From assembly GCF_964340395.1 (NCBI RefSeq), contig NC_135557.1:22288725-22343724 (forward strand): a stretch of 55,000 bases of DNA, read 5' to 3'. The notes below the pieces were generated by a model. It searched no databases. It saw nothing but the letters and a program-made list of their open reading frames with translations, and was not told the origin of the DNA. Shown piece after piece: positions 27,711 to 43,266 of this stretch. The stretch is from Glandiceps talaboti. Taxonomy: Eukaryota > Hemichordata > Enteropneusta > Spengelidae. Position numbers and translations under genes: made by a program. Positions within the stretch are counted from its first letter, which is position 1, and each line of letters opens with the position of its first letter.

Positions 27711-30700
27711 ATAAAGAATGTGATTAAATAACACAGAATAGAAATCGTCAAAAATGAGTCTAGAAGAAATCGCCAGAAATTGTACGATTCTCAATTTTAG
27801 GCAATGATATTATTATTGTTATTATTATTATAGTAACACAGTTTTCACTATTGCAGCAACCACATTTCTCTAGAATTGTTCTGTAAACCCGAAGCTATTT
27901 TTTTAGAACTTTTAGAAATCTCGTCAAGACGAAATTTGCTAAGTCATGAAAGTGAGGTCATTAATCATTGCATTGTTTTTTTCCTCGTCTATATTCAATC
28001 AATAGAACTGTATTTCAAACAAAGCGAATCATATTTAACATTCAATTTGTGTTTGACACTCGATATTTTTTTGTAACTGGTATTATATCATACAACAAAA
28101 AATAGGGAATATATATTTTGGGCGTTCTACGTCACGACAACGCGTGTCTACGTCACTGGTTCTGCTGTGTGCGAAATATGTGTCAAAACGTTAAAAAATG
28201 TCCATTACTTTCCCCGATTTTTCTTTGATATTACCAGCAGTTATAATTATGTTATTCTCCAATATTGTTCTTCTGGAAAATACTCATGACCCAAGGGTTG
28301 TCACTATTCGTCTAGCTACTCGTAGTGACAAAGACCCCTTAGGTCACTCGTATTTTCCTTAACTGAACAAAGAAAAAAATTGGGAATAACATCAAAGTAT
28401 CTGATGAAATTGGATAAAAATACAACTTTCTCATATTGATATTACGTGATATACATATATCATGATGTAATAAGGCAATCAAAAGCCGGCATTTTCCCCC
28501 AAGTTCTTTGATGACGCCATGTTTATTTAAAAGATAATAGTTATCTGTTCATCGACAATTAACGATCGATAATGGAAACAAGTAATACGTTTAATTTGAT
28601 CCAAATACTGAACGCCACAATTCATACAGAATTATAAAGTGTCAATATTGAAATTGTGTCATTTAATCAGTGGCTTTATTGACTTGTATTATTGTTACTA
28701 TTATTTTTAGTACGTTAATTTTCAAAAAGACCATCGCAGTCACGTACATTGAAGGACACTTGGTGTATGTTGTTGTCACCCCTTCAAAGATAACGACATT
28801 CATTGGACTATATGGGTATATGTTGTTGATACGCCTTTTAAGTCGTAGTTCATTTCTGTGGTCACGTTCATAGGACACGTTTTGATGTCATGACCTTCGT
28901 TCTTTTTACTTCTAAAGCCACGTTCATAGAAAACTATTGAAAACTACATTCACCAGTATTTCTGTTGTCGGTTATAGCGCATGTGTGAGTAAAGTAAATT
29001 CCCGGAAATGACGTTTCCAACTAAGAACAGACAGGGAAGAGATCAACTGATCATACATCCTTATCTAGAGGAGTACAGAAGAACCAGTTTCGAGAACAAA
29101 CTGACCCTTAGGCAAAGTAAAAGTCGCCATGATTTTATTTTATAGCCATACTCATACTAGCAAACCGCTATAACTTGTACACAATGTTTAGTTGATACAA
29201 TATGTTTCATAGTCAATTCGATAATTTGAAACACACGATTTTTCAAAAAATTAAACTTGCCAATTTCTAACTTGTAAATCGACCATATGGCGTGACAATA
29301 ACGTCAGTCTTGAAGTCAGAACGACAACATCCGTACATGAGTTATAACTAACCACGTACAATTATCGTCTGATTGCAATACTTTTCTTGACTGTCAACAT
29401 TAATCTGTTGTGAGCTGCTTAGTGTCAAGCATTATTACCGTCCTATTAAATCTTGCTTTCTAAATACACTAACTTAGGTTGACGTGTATTATGAATGGTA
29501 CATGTACACCTGGTCAATTTTTATCACAGCATACCAATTATAACAGGTACAGTGTCTAGGATAAAACTGAACAAAGGTCATGTGTTTTTTTTAAATTGCA
29601 TAAAAGTTTTAGCAACCGACATATTCTGTTAGTACATACAACCCTGTGATGAACTGTCTTGCCCATTGACGCCGTGACTGTTTTCATGCACACCTTGGGT
29701 GGTACATCGACTATTGTTAATCGCTTTTCCTGTATGTATTGCTCGCTTTGTATTCGTATCTATGCAATCATTATTAGATTGTGTAACTGTTACAACCTTC
29801 CTTTGTTTTAGTGGTTATATTTACTGTATTATTTCCACCACATGTACTCTGCCATTGATAATCGGAGGGTTCTCTATGGCTGGTAATTAGGGTCCTAAAT
29901 ATAACCTGTCTTTCGAACAAGGGGGATCTATCCTTGATAACGCCAATCGACGCCTCTCATTCACGTCAGCTTAGAGGTAATCCTCTTTTCTTCGTATCCT
30001 AGGAACTGTCACCCTGGGACGAGTTGATTCAGTTTCATCACATCAGGCGTTGTCGTTTTAATCGTATGAAATATTAAGAGACAAAGCGATGTACAAATGC
30101 TAGTAGTGGTATCGAGGTTGGATGGAAATGAATACTTCAAGTAGGGCTGTTGAAAGTTGAAGTTACAAATATTTAGGTGAACATATGGCGACAGACTATG
30201 GAATATTTAAGGACTATCAAACGTAGTAATCCGTTAATTATAACTAGGTCTTTAACCTACTAATAGACACGTATCGTCCATGATTGGAATTTCGGCCTTG
30301 ACGATATTGTTATCTATTTGTCAATTTCTGGAGAAGTCTTAGACAAGCTCAGTATATCGTTTTCCTACCCCCCCCCCCCCACACACAAACTCGCTCCTCT
30401 AGTCACATCATATGAAAAAAAATATATTTTGTAACACGTTAAAATAATAATTATTGTCACATATTTCAAATTAGTTTTGAACACAAAATATGTAAAGAAT
30501 TCTTGTATTTTATTTTTAAATTTTGCCATTCTTACGGATATTTCCTTCAAAAAATTGAAGGAAAGGAAAAAGGAGACTCCATGACTTCCCGTAGTAGTCT
30601 TGATGAGGTTACCATAGTTACTGAATCGAGTGAAAAATACAGTTTTAGCATTGCACTACGATGAGTATGAAAGTGTTTTTTTTTTAAAGTATGATATTGG

Positions 30701-31733
30701 ATCTCTAGATGTCATTGTATCTAGGTAGTTATTTGATGTGATCGGTGAGTGGTTATAAAATGGCTAATTAGTCACTAGTGTAGGTGTGTGTGAGTAATTA
30801 TCATGACATTCGATATCATGCTGGGATAATACACTCTATGGCCTGTATCCGTCAGTGTCAGTTTCCACACTGCTATTCATTGTTGAAACTCGGCCAACAA
30901 ATCTCGACTTATCAATCGCTTTCTCGATGTGCTTGTTCGCCATTTAACAAAGACATGGCGACTTTTAATTAAAATAAAGTATTTTTCATATTTGTGTAAC
31001 AATGAAAAATCAAAACAAATCTCTCTTTCATATACACAGGTGGCTAACCCGATAAAACAAACAAAGTTTAGATTAATTTTTATGACTAACTCTGTACAAA
31101 GCCATTAACCATGAATTTGTAACTAGGTGTTTAATAGTTATTAATCTCTAAGTTAAACGGTTCGATTTTGTGGTCTGCAACTCCCGCCAAGACTTTGAGG
31201 TCGTGAATTCCCGCGACGAGTAACAATAGCTAATCAGGCGGCGACCCGTCTGAAATTTAAATCTATTGTTCTATAATTAGCGTTGTTGATGTTCCGGCCT
31301 ATTTAATGACTTTGATCTTGAAAGTCATGTGTTGTCTTTGATAAACGTTGACCGATCTTTTATTAAAGTGAAAACAAAAAGAACATTTGTCATGTCATGT
31401 TAACACGATTGGTAAACATTAGATGAACGTATTGACATCAAATTTGCATTTATACATACTTAATTAGCTTAGTTTGAATCTTCAATTGATTACGTTGGCT
31501 ATACCACATAATGGCAAAAACTCACCCTTTCTCTGGAAATTCGATATACTGCAAAACAGTGATTTGCTAAGATATGGATTTTATACGATTACATGTTTTT
31601 ATTCAAATCTGTTTTCCTCGTATTAGAAATGATTGAATCAATCATAATAAAAATCCACGATTATGATAACATGGAATGGCCAAGGTAGCACTGACAAAGG
31701 ACAAGAAGGGGAGAACTAAACCAATCAGTCGTT
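27711..31733. other. intergenic sequence without recognised features
   Basis: AT-rich, with scattered CRE-like TGACGT sites (for example 28130 and 28152) and a C-run at 30368. No exon, RNA gene or repeat that I can support. Confidence 0.5.
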
Positions 31734-31888
31734 CAGAACAGAATAGAACAAAACAGAACAGAACGGACCAGACCAGACCAGAACAGAACAGAACAGAACG
31801 GACCAGACCAGACCAGACCAGACCAGACCAGACCGGACCAGAACAGAACAGACCAGAACAGAACAGAACAGAACAGAACAGAACAGAA
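31734..31888. repeat. pentanucleotide minisatellite (AGAAC / AGACC)n
   Basis: Mixed 5-bp units AACAG and ACCAG in blocks: AACAG-type, then ACCAG-type, then AACAG-type again. Frames of 74 (+) and 89 (-) codons across it are simple-repeat artefacts. Confidence 0.9.
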
Positions 31889-34800
31889 AAAACGCTATGA
31901 ATAAATAACAAATCTCTTGTCAGTTAATTTTAACTCACCCAGTGATACAGTTAGGCTTGTATCCATTATTTGACGTTATGTAAACAGTTGTTACATTGCG
32001 ACTCAAACAAAGTCATTTGAGTCTAGAGAGCTGACTTTTGAAATAACATTTCCATATGTCGACATAATTATCTGTGTATAAGATTCGATGTATCTTTACT
32101 GTAGAACATATGGTATGATCTACTCAACAACTAAATGGTGTTTGTTCTCTCCATTTATCGCTAGAATTCAATACTCGGTCATTGAAGTTAAATGTTTTTT
32201 ATTCTGACTAGTAGGTCATTGTTAATGCACTTCGTTAAAGTTATAAGTATCCAACAAAATCATTTGACTGTCGTCAATGGCAACGTCAACAGAAAAAAAG
32301 GTGAATGTGCCAAAAATTCAACAAAGTGTTTAGGTGTATTTTATTCGCGACGTGATTTTGACGTCTCGTTCCGAACATTAATAACGACACGGGTTACGGT
32401 TTAAAAAGACAAACGTTAACGGACAATATTAATTTTGACTCGATTCTTTTTACTTATTTAAAAGGAGTTTTTGACGTGGATATGTTAACAAAATATTTGA
32501 CTTTACCGAAATTCAACAAAATAAAAACAACATTTGGATGTATTTATTCATGAAATTATTTTGACGACTTGGTCAGATGAATTTAGAATAGAAACAAGTA
32601 CAATACTTATTTCGACGTGATTTTTCATCGATTATTTTATAGAAAATTTCGACACCAATATGTGATCATTTATAGGATATAATTCGTTGATCCACACCAT
32701 AACGTGAATTGTATCTAGTTCACGATACATATTTATTTTAAATGCGGCAGTCGCAAACTAAATGTAATCATTTCTACGTAAAACCATTACTGTCAGTACA
32801 CGTTGTTCTTTGTTTAAAATGTCAGATAAAATGTAGTTTATTTGCAATTGTTACCACGTCAGTGAATGTTTAATTAAAACTGAAATTGTTAAAAATCAGC
32901 CTCTACTATTCACAGTTGGCACGTGTTGATAAGCAAAATATCGGAAGGAAGTGTGATTATATCTAAGGACGAATTACCGAGTGCTCTGTCAGTTGTGACG
33001 ATTAGAAACTTCTTAATTCTGATTAACAATGATTTCATATTCTACTCACTAGTTCTATAAATCAACAATAGAATATTTTGACTAAAAAAAGAACCAAATG
33101 TTACAGTAGTTGGGTTTTTAAAATTTACAAATATGACATTGGATGTTACTACCCCCCAAAAAATTATGAGAAAATTTTGTTGGAGTTTCGATCTCAGCAA
33201 CAGTTTGTTTGCGTTTACTTGCCTCAAATTAAACTTAGTGAGTGTGTTTAAAACACAGAAGAGATATTTCAATGGGGAGTTTATTTAGTCCGACAAATAG
33301 ACTTTAGAAATAAGGCAAACTTTAATAAAGCTCCGTGAAAATAGCAGTAATTACACGTGGAGAGAAATATTTTGATTTTCTTTGTGTAGTTAGTTTCGGC
33401 GGTTTGGGGGACGTATTATGACGAACTACTACACAATGACGGCATTGTTCAAAACATTGATTATTACACACAGACATCGTAGCGGTAAATGAATCTGCAA
33501 TCGACTACGTTTCCTGTTCTTAACGTGAGTCATTGTATTTCATTTCATTGCGTTATTGCAATTATATATCAGACACCCTAGTCAGCGTTTATTTCAATGT
33601 GACTCGCATCCATTACATGGAGAATGTACTTGAAATGTACCACACCGCTGAGTGCATTGATTCGACTCGTGTATTAAGGAGGTGATCAATAAAAAAATTG
33701 TTGCCATGGAAACAGAAATCAAGAAATAATAAAATTGTTGTCAAGTTACAACTTCATTTTCAGAAACATTTTTCATTGTAAGGCTGTCTTAAAATTTTTG
33801 AAATTTAATGTAAAGTCGTAAAAACGACGTCGATTTGGTGTTTGTACTTACTATAAAGACTCTCCTTAATATATTACAACACTAACTAATATGGCATGCC
33901 CATTTTATGTGTGTGTACATAGTTGAAATCAAACACTACATCGGCAGAAATCGACAGCGGAAATTTACAGTTGCGTGACAAACCAGAAAAAGCCACTTTC
34001 CGCCTCTCCGTTCCGGGAGTGCGTTTCCTGGGAACATCGTCAATTTTATTTGTTCTGCTTTTCCCAAATCGGAGCACGGACTTCCATCTAGGAAGAGCGT
34101 TGTCGGTGGGAATATACTTTACTCCAATCGGCGGATGAGAGTAAGAGCCATAAATTTTCCTGGCAAATAAAACTATCGAGTGTAGCGAAAAATATTAAGT
34201 AACGTTTGGAGTGGCTTAAGTTCAGTGAACGATTAATACTAGAATGAAGCCGATGAATATATGCAGACTACTGAACCGCACTGAGTATGAAAATTATGTA
34301 TGCTTTATTTGGGAAAGAAATTACTTTGAAAGTGTTTATCATGGCAGAGAAATTCTTAATATTGATCTCGCGGCTATTATCTGTCAATCATGACGTAATG
34401 ACCTATTACTGGAAGTAACAACTTAAATGTTCTTGTCGCACGCTATGTTCTACATGGCGTTTGAAAATTGAGCAAATCCGCCCGTCGTTTCCATAGAGGC
34501 AGTACTTGTTACTAAAACACAAATCGTAATTCTTCTCTGTGTTCATTTCCGTAGTTTGTCTGTGAACGCTGTCGCCATCGTCAAATTGCTCGAATGCTAT
34601 CATATTTAGGACGAAGAAATTCCCGCTAAAGGCTGCATGAGCTGGCGATGGATATGCATAACAGGACGTCAATAAACAAATTAAAATACGTTTGTATTAC
34701 TCAATGTACGTACATTGCTTAGTCAGTTCTGTGTTTCATCAATTTGAGACATTACTTGGAGTGAAACCTCATAAAGTCAAATATAACTTTGAAATTAGCA

Positions 34801-34962
34801 TTCTGTCATTCAACAGGTGTGTACTTAGACTATGATAAACAGGTTTATATTAAAGCCCATCTCAATGTGGTATGTGCCATGAACATATTGAGAGTCAACA
34901 AATGTGTATTATGATATACAAATCAAAATATTTGCTTATGATATTTGCATAAGCATATTAAT
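31889..34962. other. intergenic sequence without recognised features
   Basis: AT-rich sequence. A slightly less AT-rich stretch around 33920-34140 has short open frames on both strands without recognisable content. Confidence 0.5.
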
Positions 34963-35531
34963 ATTCAACAGGTGTGCACGGTATCTGTGACACACTTATT
35001 TATTTATTCAGATTTGGTTATCAACTTGTAACTTTTATATTAGGATATTATTAATATTCAACAGGTGTGCAGTGTATGAGGTGTCTGTGACATGCATATT
35101 TACCAGAAGTCAAGCTCCGACATCAACTCGTATCTTGTATATTTGCATATTATTTAATATTCAACAGATGTGCAGTGTCTGTGATGCCTGTGACATGCAT
35201 ATTTACGAGCAGTCTAACGCCATCTCAACTCGTAACTTGTATATTAGCATATTATTGATATTCAACAGGTGTGCAATGTCTGCGAAATATGTGACATGCG
35301 TATTCATGAGAAGTCAAACGCCATCTCAATTAAAAACCAGTATATTAGCAGATTATTATTATTCAACAGGTGTACAGTGTATGTGATATTGGTAACATGC
35401 ATATTTACGAGGTCAAACGCCGACGTCAACTCATAACTTGCATATTAGCATATTATTATCATTCAACAGGTGTGCAGTGTCTATAACTTGTATATTAACA
35501 TTTTATTAATATTCAACAGATGTACGTAGTT
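34963..35531. repeat. 100-bp tandem repeat, about 5.5 copies
   Basis: Units begin with ATTCAACAG(G/A)TGT at 34963, 35056, 35159, 35260, 35361, 35461 and 35511. Spacing is 93, 103, 101, 101, 100 and then 50 bp, so the last full unit is truncated by about half. Each unit contains GTGACATGCATATTTACGAG, CATCTCAACTCGTAACTTG and TATTAGCATATTATT. A frame at 35072-35386 is just the array read in one phase. Confidence 0.9.
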
Positions 35532-35799
35532 TTAATGGTGTATATAATGATTATTAACATTTCGGATAGTTTAATACTTAATGTGATTACGTTCACCTCG
35601 AACAATCAACTCTCATTTTAAAAAGATATGTGTATATTACATTTATGATGATGATTATTGTTTTTTCCTAAAATTCTGTAATGATAATGAAATTGTGGTT
35701 TTCGCCTCTGTCTGTAGACTGGAATTTAAATAATTCGTGGGTACTTAGTGTGAAATAATGCTATTGTGACTATCAGACGAGATAGAAATTATTTATACC

Positions 35800-36880
35800 C
35801 ACCACTCTAAATATAATGTAATTTATACAAAATGTACAATTTATTGTTTAAGTAATTCGATATTTAGGACTTTAAATATGATGCAATTAATCCAATATTT
35901 AGACCTCTAAAATATAATGTTATAAATTGTAATTATTCCAACATTTAGACATTTAATATTACTATACCTAATGTAACATTTTAAACAACAACATTTATAA
36001 AACTCTAAATATGTAATTAATCCAACATTTATAGAACTCTAAATTAATCCAACATTTATAGAACTCTAAATACAATGCAATTAATCCAACATTTATTGAA
36101 CTCTAAATTAATCCAACATTTATAGAACTCTAAATACAATGTAATTAATCCAACATTTATAGAACTCTAAATACAATGTAATTAATCCAACATTTATAGA
36201 ACTCTAAATACAATGCAATTAATCCAACATTTATAGAACTCTAAATTAATCCAACATTTATAGAACTCTAAATACAATGTAATTAATCCAACATTTATAG
36301 AACTCTAAATTAATCCAACATTTATAGAACTCTAAATACAATGTAATTAATCCAACATTTATAGAACTCTAAATACAATGCAATTAATCCAACATTTATA
36401 GAACTCTAAATACAATGTAATTAATCCAACATTTATAGAACTCTAAATTAATCCAACATTTATAGAACTCTAAATACAATGTAATTAATCCAACATTTAT
36501 AGAACTCTAAATACAATGCAATTAATCCAACATTTATAGAACTCTAAATACAATGCAATTAATCCAACATTTATAGAACTCTAAATACAATGTAATTAAT
36601 CCAACATTTATAGAACTCTAAATACAATGTTATTAATCCAACATTTATAGAACTCTAAATTAATCCAACATTTATAGAACTCTAAATACAATGTTATTAA
36701 TCCAACATTTATAGAACTCTAAATACAATGCAATTAATCCAACATTTATTGAACTCTAAATTAATCTAACATTTATAGAACTCTAAATACAATGCAATTA
36801 ATCCAACATTTATAGAACTCTAAATGTAATGTAATTAATCCAACATTTAGAACTTTAAATATAATGTAATTAATCAAACA
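35800..36880. repeat. 37/27-bp two-length minisatellite
   Basis: From 36018 the array consists of units starting TAATCCAACATTTATAGAAC. Long units are 37 bp and carry an extra 10-bp end (ACAATGYAAT); short units are 27 bp and lack it. Long and short units are interleaved irregularly through about two dozen copies. Flanks at 35800-36017 and after 36835 are degenerate copies of the same sequence. Confidence 0.95.
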
Positions 36881-38648
36881 TTTGGATGTCAAATACACAT
36901 TTTATAAAATTATATTTCCATTATGATCTTTGATTTTTCATATTTGGATATTTGATTAAGTAATAGGTGTCGTATTTGTTGTTGTATGTCGACCTTATTT
37001 TACAGACACGACTTTTAATCTCAGTGTTCTCCCGCTATAAAACATTACAGTTTACATTTATACACGTACATGATCACGTGGACCAATTTGTTGAAGGTAA
37101 ATTCGGCACGCAAATAAAAAAATCTGAAAATTAGCGTTTACAGCTCAATAATATAAAACTTGTCCATTATGTTAGATAAACTGACTAAAATGACGAACAC
37201 ATTGAATACAGTGTCATCAGTGTTTTGGTTTTTGACGACGATCGAACAAACCTCACAACAGACTTCCGTTTGCACGGCGCCAAAATACAGTACTTTATCA
37301 TTAACGAAGTATATTTTTGATTTGCCGTCAAGATAACTAAATATTCTGTCACTAGCAACGAATGAAAAATGAGATATTTAGTATTCATAAGATCGCCTGG
37401 TAACAACAGCAAACAATACCTTCAATAGTCAAGCACTTCATGAAAGCTTTATATTGACACTGTGCCTTTGAGCAACTTCTGACGACATAAAGCTTTGAGT
37501 TTAGATTTATCTTATGTCTGATGATGATAAATATCAACATTTTAGACCAAAATTTGCACTTGACTAATTCCCTTAGTCGTGCATATTTCAATTTATACTA
37601 TTTTAGTAAAAAATTTTTGAAAAAAAATAAAAATTTGATATGCGAACGAGTTGGCGGGAAATTGGGTGACAGCAAAATGGTTGTGTTCATTTAATAATGG
37701 TGACGCTTTTCATAGGAAAGTACGTGACGTGACATTTAATTTTGGTGTAATTGTATGCAATGTAACCAGCTAGTAGGTACACTGTGTGTTAGCTCTATTG
37801 ACAGCCAATACATTGTCATTTCAAATCACTTGATGTGGTCTTCTTTGTGGTCAAAACACACAGTACTCCTAGAATCTGTTTTACATTGGCCAAAGTCAAT
37901 ATGTTGAAATACAAATTTGAATCTTTAAATTGTATAAAATGGTCAGAACATAAACGTGCACGATTCACACTATCACAGGAGCATGAGATGAGGGAGATTG
38001 TGACGACATATAGCTTTTAGCGGGAAAGTTAAAGAAATACGCGGGAAATGTACATCAGACGATTGAAGTCAAAATTTTGGTACAGAAACACGGACAGGTT
38101 TTTAGCATTGCATAGTGGGTACTTGGAATGAACTTTATACAATATTTGACCTTTGCTAACATCTCCATGACCGTCATAGCCACCGTACCACCCACACATT
38201 ACAAAAATTGACGATTTACCTTCATAACATTTAAACAGTTTTTACTATGACAAAACTAGATGACGAAAGCAATATGAGGGATAATTATGATGGAAATGAA
38301 AGAATTGTTTAATAATTCCTGTTGATCCAAGGGATACACGAGGCTTGTTTCACCATAGCTTCATTTCTTGAAACACTGCACAGTCACTCTGTAGCCTCCC
38401 TGTAAATTAGATAGGAGACTTTACCACTGTATTTGCTAACAGTTCTGACATCATGGGCATACAAGGGTAGCTCGACAATGAAAATAGTATGTAGTTCGTG
38501 GACATTGCATGGAAAACAATAATGTTTGGACCTGGCGACTACATGTACAGCTTAATCACCAAATAGCCACGAAAGATATAGTACTGGTGATTTGTTACTA
38601 GTATTCTATCCAGGCAATTTAAATGTAATGTTAAACTGTATCAAAGAT
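36881..38648. other. intergenic sequence without recognised features
   Basis: AT-rich; short frames only, no recognisable exon. Confidence 0.5.
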
Positions 38649-39032
38649 CCCGGGAGTGCTACTCTCCTTATTTGAGTATACGTATGAGTGCCGCCCTTTA
38701 GGATGCGTTTTCTAGCCCTTTGGTCTAAAATGAGGTCTGTGTTTTTCTACCTGAAGCGTCTAAAACGGGGTCCATTTTTGCATTATTTTCGATTTTGTTT
38801 AGTCTAAAATGTGGTCCATTGTTCTTTACCAAATCATAACTGCCACTATTTGCCCCAAAATGTTGCCTCCTAAGAAAAATGTATTTTAGCCTAAAATTTC
38901 ATCTTTTAAAAACCTGTAAGGGTCTAAAATGGGGTATTGGTTTTTGGTCAAAGTGGGTCTAAAATGGGGCCTGGAGTTTCAAGCACTGACCACACACCCC
39001 TACCAGAGCTGATCACTCGTACTGCCCCCGGG
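38649..39032. mobile_element. MITE-like element with imperfect terminal inverted repeats
   Basis: The left end CCCGGGAGTGCTACTC mirrors the right end AGTACGAGT...CCCGGG-type sequence (GTACTGCCCCCGGG). The interior contains at least five degenerate copies of TCTAAAATGGGGTCC spaced by T-rich sequence, for example near 38728, 38759, 38811, 38931 and 38959. This looks like a non-autonomous repeat with an internal array. No coding potential. Confidence 0.45.
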
Positions 39033-40125
39033 TGTAAGATACGCCGTGCCGTTCTGGCCTAACCGGTCTTCTACATCTCTATAAAGTGATATCTGATACC
39101 GTAGTATGACACGTTGTATCTTACAGACTGGGTAAATATAAGATAAAGCTATTTCCCGATCCCACATGCTACAAGTAGGAAAATATCTGTTACGTCATAG
39201 ACAGGGGGAGGGGGGAGGGTTCCACGTAGATCCTCATTACTTGCAATAGTTGTTCAATACATCACATATTGTTCAAACAAACAAACAAACTTAAACAAAT
39301 TGAAAAGAGATGGCTTGCTTACGTGATCAGGCATCATTCTACTTTACTACAAATCCTACGTATGCAAATACGTCCTGCCTTTTCTTACAGTCTGTAATTT
39401 TACAAGTTATGCAGATTTTCTTCCTGTCGAGTCGTCAAGATATCATTAGGGTTCGCCCTCCACAGATAACAGATAACAAATTTGTACTAACATGATGTCA
39501 TTGCACGCACTAACTTTAATACTGTACACTATAAAAATCGTCCACAGTGACGTCACTTCTGAATCAGTGCAGATATAGAAATCACGTGACAGTAGTCTAG
39601 CTACTTTGTCCCCGGCAGGTGAGAGTTGTATTAGATCTCAGACCACTAATTTGTGGTCGTGGTCTGAGATTAGATAGACCACTCCCCGAGTTTCACTGTT
39701 ATGTAGTACATCTCGCATGCTGTATTGTGGGATGGAATGGGTTCTGATATTAAAAATGATGGTACATGTATATATGTGTAGGAACGGAGATCTCGTGAAA
39801 GTATACCAGACGATGCCTTAGCTTGGTCTGTAAACTTTCATGAAGGGTCTGAAATAGTCAACAACACACGTTATATTAATTAACCGTTGCAGGATGAGAA
39901 CATATGCATGGGTGGGGCACAAATCACTAGCAAAGTGCAATGACCTTTATATTGGCACAACTTGATCTACTATGTCTCGTATGGCACATCACGTGACACA
40001 TGTAGGATTCTGTAACTACAGTGTAACTGATTTGCCCTTCCTTCATACGTGTCACGATAATTGTCATTTTTTTCGTTGTTTCGTTTTCGTATTTCGTTGT
40101 GATGTGATGTGTTGGTTGTGATGTG
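39033..40125. other. intergenic sequence with one strong hairpin
   Basis: Contains a (CAAA)n run near 39275 and the hairpin at 39635-39670. No exon supported. Confidence 0.5.
39635..39670. other. perfect 12-bp hairpin
   Basis: ATCTCAGACCAC (39635-39646) and GTGGTCTGAGAT (39659-39670) are exact reverse complements around a 12-nt loop that itself ends in GTGGTC. Confidence 0.7.
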
Positions 40126-40192
40126 GTGTTGGTTGTGTTGTGTTGTATTGTGTTGTGTTGTGTTGTGTTGTGTTGTGTTGTGTTGTGTTGTG
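40126..40192. repeat. (GTGTT)n microsatellite
   Basis: About a dozen GTGTT units with one GTATT variant. Confidence 0.9.
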
Positions 40193-40246
40193 ACAGTATC
40201 TACACTATCGTAACAACAAACAAACGATGTTTAAAGTCCAGAAATA

Positions 40247-40258
40247 GGAGAGAGAGAG

Positions 40259-40303
<45 letters not shown>

Positions 40304-40376
40304 AACAGACAGGAAGCTAAACAGAGAGAAAGACAGACGGCAGGAAGACAGACAGATTGGCAGAGGGCCGAAATAT

Positions 40377-40445
<69 letters not shown>

Positions 40446-40686
40446 GAATAGATAGAGAAACTGGGGGTGATATGAGATTTAGACAAAAAAAACTACAAAG
40501 TGAGATGGAAGAGAGACGAAGGAACTGTGAAAATGAAAACGTAAAAAGGCAAAGGGGAGAGAATCAGTCTGCCAGACAGATACAAAGAAATGCACTAATT
40601 AGCTAGCGATACTTGTAGCGGGTACAGAGTATAGGGACATAGAGAGACAGAGAAAGGCAGAAACAACTACCCAGAGGAACATTGAT

Positions 40687-40771
<85 letters not shown>

Positions 40772-40777
40772 GGCAAA

Positions 40778-40812
<35 letters not shown>

Positions 40813-40832
40813 ATACATACATACATACATAC
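40247..40832. repeat. composite array (GA)n-(GATA)n-(GACA)n-(AAAT)n-(CATA)n
   Basis: GA at 40247-40294, GATA at 40377-40446, GACA at 40690-40771, AAAT at 40774-40814 and CATA at 40813-40832, with purine-rich spacers (AGACAG, GGAAG). All open frames here are repeat artefacts. Confidence 0.9.
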
Positions 40833-42335
<1,503 letters not shown>

Positions 42336-43134
42336 GCTCTCCCTCCACATTCACGCAGTGGCCAAATGCCTAGGCACACAGTTCCAAAAAGTCGCACCTC
42401 AGTGTTTATGCTATATGTATGAAGTACGCTTGTTTAAAATTGTTTGGGATTTTTAATCGTATAATCCGCCATTGGTCTTGAACCTCGATATGATCGCGTC
42501 ATTAACGGAACACACAGTGCCGTCATTTAGAAGACAAACCCGACTACAGGTGTATCGGCCAACGGTACGAATATAATTATTAGTATCTCTTATGTCTAGC
42601 TCAAACATTAATTAACCAATTATCGGTGTAGAATTCACAACACAATAACAATGTTATACAATGTATCCAACATAGATAAACATAACGTTCGTCCAACGAG
42701 TCAATTCTACGTCGAATCCCAACACTCGTGAGTGTGTAATTTCCGTGCCTGTATCGAACTACTAAAGCCGTATGCGACTTATAAAGGTACGATATTTCAT
42801 CGCTGAATATTTCCAACTATTCTATATGTAATGTTTTTGATGCCAAGTGCCAAATATCCTGTCGATAATTAATATTGGGAAGTATGGCAGAACTATGTAA
42901 TACACAAATGGGGTTATGTACAAAACAGTTACTAAACACTTTTACAATTGTAAACGATCCGACATAGCACAAAAGGTCATGGCTTGTTGTTCCTTTTGTA
43001 ACTTGATCGATGAACCTGGTAGCTAAAACATTTGAGACACTTCTGACTTGGTCTGTCATCGTAGTCTAGTCTCCTGCCTTATCTATCCCGTTATACTTCG
43101 CCTCCTACATACATACATTCCATAATCTCTCTCC

Positions 43135-43266
43135 CTCACTCACTCACTCACTCACTCACTCACTCACTCACTCACTCACTCTCACTCTCTCTCTCTCTCA
43201 CTCACTCACTCACTCACTCACTCACTCACTCACTCACTCACTCACTCACTCACTCACTCACTCACT
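43135..43266. repeat. (CTCA)n microsatellite with internal CT run
   Basis: CTCA units broken once by CTCTCTCTCT near 43182-43199. Confidence 0.95.

Noticed and set aside
32861-32920. I-K-T-E motif resembling the ERG N-terminus
   Set aside because: Four residues in AT-rich DNA with a nearby stop and no exon boundary; chance is sufficient.
36018-36880. CRISPR-like alternation of constant and variable pieces
   Set aside because: The variable 10-bp piece is merely present or absent and its sequence hardly changes; this is a eukaryotic minisatellite, not a spacer array.
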